From: Chryseobacterium formosum
GTDB lineage: Bacteria > Bacteroidota > Bacteroidia > Flavobacteriales > Weeksellaceae
Reading direction: 5' to 3'
Assembly: GCF_026460885.1 (NCBI RefSeq)
Contig: NZ_JAOVZW010000023.1
Coordinates: 1 to 64,000 of the forward strand
DNA: 64,000 nt
The position numbers and the translations under genes are program-made. Shown piece after piece: positions 36,731-44,930 of this stretch; position 1 is the first letter of the stretch, and every line of letters starts with the position of its first letter. Under the pieces are notes generated by a model, which made no database searches, was not told where the DNA came from, and saw only the letters and a list, made by a program, of their open reading frames with translations.

Positions 36731-38506
36731 TTACTTTAATTGATAAATTTGATTATTAAACTTTACCATTCTTGCAGAAGTTGGAATATTTTTGACTTCT
36801 ATATTTTTTATTCTTCGTGAAGATAAATAGGGATTAATAATATATTGTTGAATTTTACTTTTATCCTTGTTTGAACTCAACCAAAATTCTACTCTATTCC
36901 CTTTTTTGATTGAAATAATAGTTTCTTTTTTATAATGGTGGACTAAAAAATCATCTCTTTGATTTTCAAACACATTAAAAGAAATTCTAACAATTAAAAA
37001 TACAAAAACAGCTAAAATCAGATTAGAAATATTTTTTAAGCTGATTTTATTTAAAAGAAACCTCAGAAAATATACAATTCCAAACAGAGCAAAAACTTCA
37101 GTTAAGTTTAATGGGATATTTTCAAAAAAAACAGTATCAAAACCAGCAAACCAATGAATTATTTTTAATAAAATTTGAATGACAAAATCATAAATCAAAT
37201 TAACAATTTCAAAATCTAAATTGAATCCAATTAATGCAGTCATTAAGAAAGAAAAAACAATTATTAATTCTGAAAACGGTACGATAAAAAAGTTTGCCAA
37301 AATTGAAATCAATGAAAACTGATGAAAATAATATAAAACCAAAGGCAAAGTTGCCAATTGCGCTGCGATTGAAATCGAAATTGTATTGTAAATAAGCTTT
37401 TTAAAATAATTATCCTGTCTTGGTAGATATTTCAAAATCGGTTGATTCAACCAATAAATTCCTAAAACTGCGAGAAAACTTAATTGAAAACCAACATCAA
37501 AAATCTGCTGCGTATCAATCATTAAAATAATAAATGCCGAAAGTGCCATAGAATGAAGCAAATCTGGTTTTCTTTGAAGCAAAACATAAATAAAATACAC
37601 AGAAATCATAATGCAGGAACGTACAACAGAATTTCCAAATCCTATGAATACCGCAAAAATCCAGATAAAAATTAAGCTGATGATGATTGCATATTTTTTT
37701 AATTTAATGTATGAAAACCTCATCATCAAAAAATAAAACATCCCGAAAATCACGACGATATGCGTTCCCGAAATCGCTAAAAAATGCACCAAACCAGAAC
37801 GGTTAAAATCCCGAACAGTTTCAGAATCTATTTCTGTACGGTCAGCGAGAATAATTCCTTTTAGAAATTCACGACTGCGAAAATTCATTTTAGAATCGTC
37901 GATTTCCTGTAAAGTTTCTAAACGTTTTTGTTTAATTTTCTCAGAAAAACTTACATCATTTCTTGTTGCAGAAGAAATTTCTCCGTTGATAAAGCATTGA
38001 TAATAAATATTCTTTCGCTGTAAATATTTAGAATAATCAAACTGGAAGTCGTATTCGGGAGATTTGGGTTGAACAACATAAGCTTCTACTTTGTAATAAT
38101 GATTGAAATCTAATTCTTTATGGTCTTTTTCAACACTTATGATTGCGTTGAAAGATTGATTTTCAACCTCAGCAAAAACATCATATTTTTTATATTTTTC
38201 GTTTGAGTTTAATTTTTTTGAAACTTTAAAAACTATGGTTTCATTGGTTTTTAAATTAAATTTTCCGTCATTCAATTGATTATAAAAATGAAACGAAATT
38301 CCTAATCCAAAAAATAAAACGACGAGAAAAACATTTCTAAACTTAAATAAAATCTGATTTTTCAGAAAAAGTAACCCGAAAAAGAGAAAAGAAAATAATA
38401 AAATGATCAGAATTGAATTCTGCTCAAAAGAAAATTTATCCTGAAAGAAAATTCCTAGCATAAAAGAAATGACAAGAATCAAGAGAGGTTGTCTGTCCAA
38501 AATCAT
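36731..38506 (-). CDS. ComEC/Rec2-like competence membrane protein without MBL domain
   Basis: 591 residues. Several N-terminal membrane helices, a soluble OB-like region (DUF4131 type, residues ~90-190), then the Competence domain with LAISGTHIVVIFGMFYFLM and FDVGFQLSFLAVLGIYW and about eight further helices. Such proteins form the inner-membrane channel for DNA uptake. The C-terminal ~80 residues are soluble but lack the metallo-beta-lactamase histidine motif of full-length ComEC. Downstream of lpxB by 54 nt and probably co-transcribed. Confidence 0.87.
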   Translation of the reverse strand: MILDRQPLLILVISFMLGIFFQDKFSFEQNSILIILLFSFLFFGLLFLKNQILFKFRNVFLVVLFFGLGISFHFYNQLNDGKFNLKTNETIVFKVSKKLNSNEKYKKYDVFAEVENQSFNAIISVEKDHKELDFNHYYKVEAYVVQPKSPEYDFQFDYSKYLQRKNIYYQCFINGEISSATRNDVSFSEKIKQKRLETLQEIDDSKMNFRSREFLKGIILADRTEIDSETVRDFNRSGLVHFLAISGTHIVVIFGMFYFLMMRFSYIKLKKYAIIISLIFIWIFAVFIGFGNSVVRSCIMISVYFIYVLLQRKPDLLHSMALSAFIILMIDTQQIFDVGFQLSFLAVLGIYWLNQPILKYLPRQDNYFKKLIYNTISISIAAQLATLPLVLYYFHQFSLISILANFFIVPFSELIIVFSFLMTALIGFNLDFEIVNLIYDFVIQILLKIIHWFAGFDTVFFENIPLNLTEVFALFGIVYFLRFLLNKISLKNISNLILAVFVFLIVRISFNVFENQRDDFLVHHYKKETIISIKKGNRVEFWLSSNKDKSKIQQYIINPYLSSRRIKNIEVKNIPTSARMVKFNNQIYQLK

Positions 38507-38560
38507 TTGTGTTTGTACAGACTAAGTTAAAAAATTTTAGAATATGAAAACTAAATTCCT

Positions 38561-39670
38561 CTACTTTTTTAGATTTAAAATAATATCTGCCGCATTTTCA
38601 CTTGCCCCTTTTCCACCTAATTTTTCTCTCAAAAGTTTGAAATCATCAAGCATTTCGCTTCTTTTTTTACCTTCGATAATGAAATTCAGTTCTTCGACAA
38701 GATTTTTTGTATTGAGTTCACTTTGAATTAATTCCTTCACCACTTCCCTGTCCATAATCAAATTCACCAACGAAATATATTTGATGTTTTTAACCAGTCT
38801 TTTGGCGATAGCATAAGAAATTTTACTTCCCCGATAACAAACTACTTCAGGAATATTCAGCAAAGCGGTTTCCAAAGTTGCCGTTCCTGAAGTGACTAAA
38901 GCGGCTTTCGAACACCTCAATAAATCATAAGTTTTATTGGAAACGAAATGCACATTATCATCAACATATTTTTGATAGAATTCTTTTTCCAAACTTGGTG
39001 CACCAGCAATCACAAACTGATAATTTTCAAAATGCGGACGAACAGAAAGCATGATTTCAAGCATTTTTTCAATTTCCTGTTTACGTGAACCGGGTAAAAG
39101 TGCAATGATCTCTTTTTCGTTTAAACCGTTTTCAGATTTAAAATTCTCAATATTAATTTCCTGAAGTGAAGAGATGGCATCTAATAATGGGTGACCCACA
39201 AAATGCGATTTTACTCCGTGTTTATGATAAAAATCTTCCTCGAAAGGCAGAATCACCATCATTTGATCCACATATTTCTTGATGATTTCTACACGACCTT
39301 CTTTCCATGCCCAAAGTTGTGGAGAAATATAGTAGATAACCTTAATTCCCAATTCTTTGGCAAATTTTGCAATTCGCAAGTTGAAACCTGGATAATCAAC
39401 CAAAATCAAAACATCTGGTTTATTATTTTTAATGTCTTCTTTGCAAATTTTAATATTATTTAAAATCGTTCTCAGATTCATCGCAACTTCAAGAAAGCCC
39501 ATAAAAGCTAAATCTCGGTAATGTTTCACCAATGTTCCACCTTGTTTCTGCATTAAATCTCCACCCCAAAATCTGAATTCTGCGTTGGAATCTTTTTCTT
39601 TTAAAGCTTTCATTAAATTACTTCCGTGCAAATCTCCGGAAGCTTCACCTGCGATGATGTAATATTTCAT
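38561..39670 (-). CDS. lpxB: Lipid-A-disaccharide synthase
   Basis: 369 residues. Joins UDP-diacylglucosamine to lipid X to make the lipid A disaccharide. N-terminal MKYYIIAGEASGDLHGSNLMKAL is the family signature; also visible are PQLWAWKEGRVEIIKKYVD, LPFEEDFY, FVGHPLLD and LLPGSRKQEI, and the acceptor-binding TSGTATLETAL. The leader carries a 14-nt tandem repeat. Confidence 0.96.
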   Translation of the reverse strand: MKYYIIAGEASGDLHGSNLMKALKEKDSNAEFRFWGGDLMQKQGGTLVKHYRDLAFMGFLEVAMNLRTILNNIKICKEDIKNNKPDVLILVDYPGFNLRIAKFAKELGIKVIYYISPQLWAWKEGRVEIIKKYVDQMMVILPFEEDFYHKHGVKSHFVGHPLLDAISSLQEINIENFKSENGLNEKEIIALLPGSRKQEIEKMLEIMLSVRPHFENYQFVIAGAPSLEKEFYQKYVDDNVHFVSNKTYDLLRCSKAALVTSGTATLETALLNIPEVVCYRGSKISYAIAKRLVKNIKYISLVNLIMDREVVKELIQSELNTKNLVEELNFIIEGKKRSEMLDDFKLLREKLGGKGASENAADIILNLKK

Positions 39671-39672
39671 AA

Positions 39673-39700
39673 ACGATGAGTGATGTACGATGAATGATTT
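39673..39700. repeat. Two 14-nt tandem units in the lpxB leader
   Basis: ACGATGAGTGATGT and ACGATGAATGATTT, two mismatches, each made of two 7-nt halves. They end 2 nt before the lpxB start codon, which on the minus strand is preceded by CATTCATCGT-type units. Confidence 0.65.
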
Positions 39701-39750
39701 TATCTATTGAACTGACAGTTTCAAACATCAAAGTTCAAATAATAATTGAG

Positions 39751-39758
39751 TAAATTTG
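39751..39758 (+). promoter_or_regulatory. -7 box (TAAATTTG) of the DUF2480 gene
   Basis: A TAnnTTTG match. It overlaps the most upstream in-frame start (39746), so translation must begin at 39770 or, more likely, 39779. Confidence 0.6.
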
Positions 39759-39778
39759 CTTCAAAGATAATGATAAAA

Positions 39779-40288
39779 ATGTCAGAAGAATTTGAAATAA
39801 AAAATAAAGTAGCTGCAAGTGGATTAATCAATTTCGACCTTACTGATTTGGTTCCTAAAGGCATCAGAAAAGGAATTGATTTAAAAGATTTTCTGTTTAT
39901 GGAAATGGTTTTAAAAGAAAAAGATTTCCGTGAAAAAGTAGCCGCAATCAATGTTGAAGAATACCGAGATTCATATGTTTATGTGTATAATTCTGCAGAT
40001 GCCATCGTTCCGCTTTGGGCGTATTTTCTGATTACTGCTAAATTGACTGAGGTTACTAAGAAAATCATTTTCGGAAATTTAGAAAATTTAGAGATAATCT
40101 TAATGCACGACGCCATTACAAATCACGATTTTTCGGAAATGAACGGAAAAAGAGTTTTGGTAAAAGGATGTTCGGATAAAGAAATTCCTGAAAACGCTTA
40201 TGTAGAATTGGTGGAAAAAATTCAGCCGATTGTAAAATCTTTGATGTTTGGGGAGGCTTGTTCGAATGTTCCAATTCTGAAAAATTAA
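39779..40288 (+). CDS. DUF2480 family protein
   Basis: 169 residues from MSEEFEIKNKVAASGLINFDL, the typical N-terminus of this Bacteroidota family. Family features: LVLKEKDFREKVA, YVYVYNSADAIVPLWAYFL, KRVLVKGCSDKEIPENAYVEL and the terminal KSLMFGEACSNVPI with a conserved Cys. Soluble, no signal peptide. Function unknown. An in-frame ATG at 39770 is an alternative start. Divergent from lpxB. Confidence 0.85.
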   Translation: MSEEFEIKNKVAASGLINFDLTDLVPKGIRKGIDLKDFLFMEMVLKEKDFREKVAAINVEEYRDSYVYVYNSADAIVPLWAYFLITAKLTEVTKKIIFGNLENLEIILMHDAITNHDFSEMNGKRVLVKGCSDKEIPENAYVELVEKIQPIVKSLMFGEACSNVPILKN

Positions 40289-40358
40289 TGCTAAAAGCCG
40301 AATTGTAATACCTTTTTGATTTTAATAAAAAATTTTCAGTTTGTGATATATTTTTTAA

Positions 40359-40366
40359 TACATTTG
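40359..40366 (+). promoter_or_regulatory. -7 box (TACATTTG) of the DUF937 gene
   Basis: A TAnnTTTG match about 30 nt before the ATG. A TTTG at 40340-40343 is 15 nt upstream, closer than usual. Confidence 0.5.
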
Positions 40367-40396
40367 AAAACTTAACAAATAAATTTTAAACACAAA

Positions 40397-41041
40397 ATGA
40401 GTCTATTAGATCTTTTAACAGGAAACACAGGAAATCAGGTTGCAACACAGGCAGAAAACAAATTCGGTGTAAGCAAAACTCAAATTCTTGCACTTTTGGC
40501 AGTAGCTGCACCTTTGGTTATTTCGTACTTAAGAAATAAATCGCAAGACAGTAAAGAAGCTGAAGCTTTAAACAACGCTTTAGACAAAGATCACGACGGA
40601 AGTATTTTAGATGACGTTTCTCAAGCTGATGCAAGACAAAATGAAGGAGGTTCTATTCTTTCTCATGTCTTTGGAAACGACAAAAATACAGTTGAAAATA
40701 ATCTTTCTCAAAACACGGGTATTTCTATCGACAAGATTGGACCAATTTTAGCAATGCTTGCTCCAGTAATCATGGGTTACATTGGAAAAGAGAAGCAACA
40801 GAATAATGTAGGAGCCGGAGGAATTGGTGATCTTTTGGGAGGAATTTTAGGAAATGCTCAAAACCAGTCTCAAGCATCAAACGATCCTTTAAGTAATATT
40901 TTGGGAAGTGTGCTTGGAGGTGGAACAACACAATCAAGCGGTGGACTTGGTGACATTTTAGGAAGCGTTCTAGGAGGCGGAAACAACAAACAAAGTGGTG
41001 GTCTTGGAGATATTCTAGGAGGTTTTCTTGGAGGAAAATAA
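40397..41041 (+). CDS. DUF937 domain-containing protein with EF-hand-like loop and glycine-rich tail
   Basis: 214 residues. DUF937-type helices (TGNTGNQVATQAENKFGVSKTQILALLAVAAPLVISYL and a second copy around KIGPILAMLAPVIMGYIGK). Between them lies LDKDHDGSILDDV, which has the DxDxDG spacing of a calcium-binding loop (residues ~63-72). The tail (~150-214) is Gly/Leu-rich with repeats of GGLGDILGSVLGGG. No signal peptide. Function unknown; domain found in many Bacteroidota. Confidence 0.82.
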   Translation: MSLLDLLTGNTGNQVATQAENKFGVSKTQILALLAVAAPLVISYLRNKSQDSKEAEALNNALDKDHDGSILDDVSQADARQNEGGSILSHVFGNDKNTVENNLSQNTGISIDKIGPILAMLAPVIMGYIGKEKQQNNVGAGGIGDLLGGILGNAQNQSQASNDPLSNILGSVLGGGTTQSSGGLGDILGSVLGGGNNKQSGGLGDILGGFLGGK

Positions 41042-41066
41042 CCCTTATTACACTTTAAAAATATTT

Positions 41067-41092
41067 AATACCGAAGTTTATGCTTCGGTATT
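41067..41092 (+). terminator. Terminator of the DUF937 gene
   Basis: A perfect 10-bp stem AATACCGAAG/CTTCGGTATT with a 6-nt loop and a T run. Confidence 0.88.
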
Positions 41093-41160
41093 TTTTTATA
41101 ATTAAATTAAAAATATTTTAAAATTTTAATAATTAATTATCGTAAAACAATAATTAATTA

Positions 41161-41168
41161 TATATTTG
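41161..41168 (+). promoter_or_regulatory. -7 box (TATATTTG) of the DUF2975-HTH pair
   Basis: A TAnnTTTG match 21 nt before the ATG at 41190, in an A/T-only region. Confidence 0.6.
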
Positions 41169-41189
41169 CAATAATAAAATATTACAACA

Positions 41190-41774
41190 ATGAAATTACT
41201 CGGACCAAAATCTATCTCTACAGGATTATCTTATTTATTTCTTTTCCTGTTTATCTTTTTGATATTACACACAATTTACATGACTTTTTTATTTGGAGTT
41301 AGCTACTATAATTATACTTACTCTGAACATCTTTTACCCGAAGTCATTGAGATGGGAAAATCAAAAGGAAATTATTCGCCTCAGTTTGATATTTATTTTA
41401 TCTTTAAATATCCATTTTCTAATCAACAAATGATGATGGGATTTTTCACAAAACAAACTGTACTGTTCCATTCTTTTCAAAATATATTCTTCTGTTTATT
41501 TTTCTTCTTTTTACATAAAATTTTTAATCACCTAACAAATCATAAGCTTTTCACAGAAAAAATAATACAGCAACTGAAAATATTTTCGATTATTAATATT
41601 CTTTATGCCCCTCTATATTTTTTCATTTGGCTTTATCTTTTTAACGCTCATTTAGATAGCTCTATGCTCATTACTTGTTTTATCTTCTTCTTTTTAGGAA
41701 TTACAATGTATTTTACTTCCGCATTTTTCAAAAGAGGATATCAATTACAATCTGAAAACGATTTAACAATATAA
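41190..41774 (+). CDS. DUF2975-like membrane protein
   Basis: 194 residues with four predicted membrane helices (LSYLFLFLFIFLILHTIYM; NIFFCLFFFFLHKIF; IFSIINILYAPLYFFIWLYLF; ITCFIFFFLGITMYFTSAFF). The C-terminal part with FFxRGYQLQSENDLTI is the usual end of DUF2975 proteins. It is 3 nt upstream of an XRE-type regulator gene, the normal arrangement for this family; the pair probably acts together, the membrane protein perhaps modulating the regulator (inference). Confidence 0.78.
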   Translation: MKLLGPKSISTGLSYLFLFLFIFLILHTIYMTFLFGVSYYNYTYSEHLLPEVIEMGKSKGNYSPQFDIYFIFKYPFSNQQMMMGFFTKQTVLFHSFQNIFFCLFFFFLHKIFNHLTNHKLFTEKIIQQLKIFSIINILYAPLYFFIWLYLFNAHLDSSMLITCFIFFFLGITMYFTSAFFKRGYQLQSENDLTI

Positions 41775-41777
41775 CTT

Positions 41778-41984
41778 ATGCCAATAATAATCAACGTAGA
41801 CGTCATGTTGGCGAAAAGAAAAATGCAGTCTCAGGAACTTGCAGAGAAAATAGGAATTACGCAAGCTAACCTTTCCATCCTAAAAACCGGAAAAGCAAAA
41901 GCTTTAAAGCTTTCAACGCTAGAAGCAATCTGCAAAATTCTCGATTGTCAACCAGGAGATCTTTTAGAATACGTAAAAAATTAA
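41778..41984 (+). CDS. XRE-type (Cro/CI) helix-turn-helix regulator
   Basis: 68 residues, a single HTH domain: VMLAKRKMQSQELAEKIGITQANLSILKTGKAKALKLSTLEAICKILDCQPGDLLEY. YozG-like short regulator, typically partnered with DUF2975 proteins. Target unknown; might control its own promoter. Confidence 0.9.
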   Translation: MPIIINVDVMLAKRKMQSQELAEKIGITQANLSILKTGKAKALKLSTLEAICKILDCQPGDLLEYVKN

Positions 41985-42090
41985 GATTTCTTAAGAATTT
42001 TACTTCTAAGATTCTGTTAAATTCAAATATCAATTTACCAAACTATCTTAAAACACAGTCCTTTTGTAGATTCAAAAGGATACAGCTCAC

Positions 42091-42098
42091 TACATTTG
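42091..42098 (+). promoter_or_regulatory. -7 box (TACATTTG) of the S41 peptidase gene
   Basis: A TAnnTTTG match 15 nt before the ATG at 42114. It covers the TTG at 42096, so that codon is not the start. Confidence 0.6.
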
Positions 42099-42113
42099 GA
42101 AAAATTTAATACT

Positions 42114-44294
42114 ATGAAAAAATATTTCTTGCTTACCTCATTATTTCTTGCCTTACATTCTTTTGCCCAACAAAAAATTGAAAATCTAAATTTTGAAAGT
42201 TTTGATAAAGAACTTCCCACTCATTGGACGACATTTGGTGAAAGCTCAGCAACAATAACTGCAGATTCTCAAATAAAACAAGAAGGAAAAACTTCGGTTC
42301 TATTCAATGCGACAGAAAATTCAGGGTTTAAAGCATTGATGTACAAACTTCCTGAAAATTACGCAGGTAAAAAAATAACACTTTCAGGTTACATCAAAAC
42401 AGAAAACGTTTCTGATGGATTTGCTGGTCTTTGGCTGAGAATTGATCCTGATGTAGCTTTTGACAACATGAAAAAAACAGGTTTGAAAGGAACCAATGAC
42501 TGGAAAAAGTACGAAGTCACACTCAATATGTCACCAGAAAACACAGATAAAATTGTTTTGGGAGCATTATTGGTCGGAAAAGGAAAAATGTGGGTTGATA
42601 ATCTTACGGTTTCTATTGACGGAAAAGAGATTAAAAATGCAAAAGTTTTTCAGAAAAAATTGACTAAAGTTGAACTGGATAAAGAGTTTGATCTTGGTTC
42701 AAAAATTTTAAACATCAATCTTGAAAAAGAAAATGTGGATTATCTTACAAAACTCGGGCTTATTTGGGGCTATCTGAAATATTATCATCCAAGTGTTGCG
42801 GAATGCAATTACAATTGGGATTATGAGCTTTTCAGAATATATGGAAAAACAAGAAATGTTTCGGCAAATCAAAGGGATGCAATTCTTGTACAATGGATTA
42901 AAGATTTAGGTAAATATCAAACCGTAAAAAATACTGAACCTGAAAATGTAAAATTTAAACCAGATTTAGATTGGATTACAAACTCCGGTTTTTCCAAAGA
43001 ACTTTCGCAGGAACTTTCAAACTTGAAAAATGCTAAAAGGCCGCGTGAAAACTATTATGTAGACTTTTTTCCGAGTGTAGGAAATCCCGATTTTAAAAAT
43101 GAAAATGCTTACCGCAAAATGACTTATCCAGACGAAGGTTTCCGTTTGCTTTCGCTTTACAGATATTGGAATATGATTCAGTATTATTTCCCTTATAAAA
43201 ATCTTATTGAGGAAGACTGGAAAGGCGTATTGAAGGAATTTGTTCCAAAATTCATCAATGCAAAGGATGAAAAAGAATATGCCTTGGCTTCTTTGGAAAT
43301 TATCGGACGAGTAAAAGACAGTCATGCCAACATCATTAATTATAATAAAAAAACATACGAGTTTTTCGGGAAAAGATATCCCGCTTTTGAGTTAAATTTT
43401 GTAGAAAACAAAGCTGTAGTTGATGATTTTTATAATGAAAGTCTTACTAAAGAAGCCGGAATTCAGATTGGAGATGTGATTACAGAAATTAACGGAATAA
43501 AAACAGAAGATTTTGTAAACAGTCTGCTGAAATATATTCCAGGTTCCAATTACGCCACTCAATTGAGAGATGTTGCAGGAAATCTTTTAAGAAGTAATGA
43601 CGAAACCATTAAAATAAAATTGATAAGAAACGGAAAAACAGAAGAGAAGACCATTAAAACTTATACTCCAACTGAATTAAATTTTAAAAGAGATAAGAAA
43701 GAATTTTTCAAAATGCTCGATAATAATACTGCTTATTTCTATATGGGAAGTGTAAAAGCCGATGATCTTCCAGCTATTTTTGAGAAAATTAAAGATACTA
43801 AAGGGTTGGTTGTAGATTTCAGAAGTTATCCTTCAGATTTTGTTGTATTCAAAATGGGTAAATTATTAAAGGTCGATCCTTCTGCTTTTGTTAAGTTCAC
43901 ACATACAAAAAATTATCAACCTGGACTTTTCACATTCTCTTCAAATTTAGAAGTTCCTGGTTCCGGAAAGAATTCTTACAAAGGAAAAATCGCTATTTTA
44001 ATTAATGAAACAACTCAAAGTAGCGCAGAATACCATACAATGGCTTTCAGAACAGCTCCGAATGCAAAAGTTTTTGGTTCTCAAACTGCAGGAGCCGACG
44101 GAAATGTTTCAGAATTTGTGCTTCCCGGAAATATTAAAACTCAAATCAGCGGAATCGGAATTTATTATCCCGACGGAAAAGAAACCCAAAGAATAGGAAT
44201 TATTCCCGATGAAGAAGTAAAACCAACAATTGAAGGCATAAAAAACAGCAAAGACGAAGTTTTGGAAAAAGCAACGAAATGGATTAATAATTAG
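42114..44294 (+). CDS. S41-family (C-terminal processing type) peptidase
   Basis: 726 residues from ATG 42114 with signal peptide MKKYFLLTSLFLALHSFAQ. N-terminal ~150 residues form a carbohydrate-binding-like beta domain (GFAGLWLRIDPD). A tricorn-like helical region follows, then a PDZ domain (GIQIGDVITEINGIKTEDF) and the S41 core (LVVDFRSYPSD; ILINETTQSSAEYHTMAF with the nucleophile Ser; VFGSQTAGADGNVSEF). Envelope protease, likely periplasmic or outer-surface. Not in an evident operon; the ankyrin gene follows with its own promoter. Confidence 0.88.
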   Translation: MKKYFLLTSLFLALHSFAQQKIENLNFESFDKELPTHWTTFGESSATITADSQIKQEGKTSVLFNATENSGFKALMYKLPENYAGKKITLSGYIKTENVSDGFAGLWLRIDPDVAFDNMKKTGLKGTNDWKKYEVTLNMSPENTDKIVLGALLVGKGKMWVDNLTVSIDGKEIKNAKVFQKKLTKVELDKEFDLGSKILNINLEKENVDYLTKLGLIWGYLKYYHPSVAECNYNWDYELFRIYGKTRNVSANQRDAILVQWIKDLGKYQTVKNTEPENVKFKPDLDWITNSGFSKELSQELSNLKNAKRPRENYYVDFFPSVGNPDFKNENAYRKMTYPDEGFRLLSLYRYWNMIQYYFPYKNLIEEDWKGVLKEFVPKFINAKDEKEYALASLEIIGRVKDSHANIINYNKKTYEFFGKRYPAFELNFVENKAVVDDFYNESLTKEAGIQIGDVITEINGIKTEDFVNSLLKYIPGSNYATQLRDVAGNLLRSNDETIKIKLIRNGKTEEKTIKTYTPTELNFKRDKKEFFKMLDNNTAYFYMGSVKADDLPAIFEKIKDTKGLVVDFRSYPSDFVVFKMGKLLKVDPSAFVKFTHTKNYQPGLFTFSSNLEVPGSGKNSYKGKIAILINETTQSSAEYHTMAFRTAPNAKVFGSQTAGADGNVSEFVLPGNIKTQISGIGIYYPDGKETQRIGIIPDEEVKPTIEGIKNSKDEVLEKATKWINN

Positions 44295-44317
44295 CAACAT
44301 GTATCAAAAAAATTAAT

Positions 44318-44325
44318 TAACTTTG
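44318..44325 (+). promoter_or_regulatory. -7 box (TAACTTTG) of the ankyrin-repeat gene
   Basis: A TAnnTTTG match about 28 nt before the ATG at 44353. Confidence 0.55.
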
Positions 44326-44352
44326 TATATTGTTTAGATAAAATTAAGATTT

Positions 44353-44787
44353 ATGAAAAAAATAATTACTACTACTCTATTATTTGGAATTGCTATTTTT
44401 GGCAACACTCTTTTTGCTCAGGATATGTCGAAAGACCAAATGAGAATTTTCCAAACAGATAAATTGGAAGACGTGAAGAAGGTATTCACGAAAGATGAGT
44501 TTACAAAATGTTTTCAGATTAAAGAAACATCATTTAATCTTTTTACTCTAAGTGCACTATACGAAAGAAAAAATGTGATGAATTATCTTCTTTCCAATAA
44601 AGTTGATGTTAACAAATCTTGTAGCGATATGACTCCGCTAATGTACACCGCGATGTATGGTTTAACAGATACGGCAAAAGTTTTGCTTAAAAATGGAGCA
44701 AAGAAAGATATCAAAGATAAGAATGGTAAAACAGCAAAAGATTACGCTGTAGAATACAAACATACAGCAACTGCTGCAATTCTTTAG
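44353..44787 (+). CDS. Exported ankyrin-repeat protein
   Basis: 144 residues. Signal peptide (LLFGIAIFGNTLFAQ), then about three ankyrin repeats (LFTLSALYERKNVMNYLLSN; MTPLMYTAMYGLTDTAKVLL; DIKDKNGKTAKDYAVEYKH). Protein-protein interaction module in the periplasm; partner unknown. Short for the type. A terminator follows. Confidence 0.85.
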   Translation: MKKIITTTLLFGIAIFGNTLFAQDMSKDQMRIFQTDKLEDVKKVFTKDEFTKCFQIKETSFNLFTLSALYERKNVMNYLLSNKVDVNKSCSDMTPLMYTAMYGLTDTAKVLLKNGAKKDIKDKNGKTAKDYAVEYKHTATAAIL

Positions 44788-44810
44788 AAAAATTTCAAAA
44801 ATAATATTTA

Positions 44811-44830
44811 AAACTTCCTTCGGGGAGTTT
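44811..44830 (+). terminator. Terminator of the ankyrin-repeat gene
   Basis: AAACTTCC (44811-44818), TTCG loop, GGGAGTTT (44823-44830), one G-U pair, then a T run. Confidence 0.8.
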
Positions 44831-44858
44831 TTTTTGTTTTAAAAACTTTCAAAAACCT

Positions 44859-44866
44859 TATCTTTG
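44859..44866 (+). promoter_or_regulatory. -7 box (TATCTTTG) of aspS
   Basis: A TAnnTTTG match; a TTTG at 44833-44836 lies 22 nt upstream. The predicted start near 44872 gives a ~58-nt leader containing a heptamer array. Confidence 0.65.
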
Positions 44867-44892
44867 CCAACGAAAAATTAGCCTCATAAAAG

Positions 44893-44927
44893 TCTAATAT
44901 CTAACGTCTAATATCTAACATCTAAAA
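44893..44927. repeat. Five 7-nt tandem units (TCTAANN) in the aspS leader
   Basis: TCTAATA, TCTAACG, TCTAATA, TCTAACA, TCTAAAA in perfect phase, ending 3 nt before the aspS ATG. Because units 1-2 and 3-4 are nearly the same, it is also a 14-nt repeat. Copy number could vary. Confidence 0.8.
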
Positions 44928-44930
44928 ACA

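Noticed and set aside
44872..44930. T-box riboswitch in the aspS leader
   Set aside because: The leader is only ~58 nt, holds heptamer repeats, and has no specifier loop or antiterminator.
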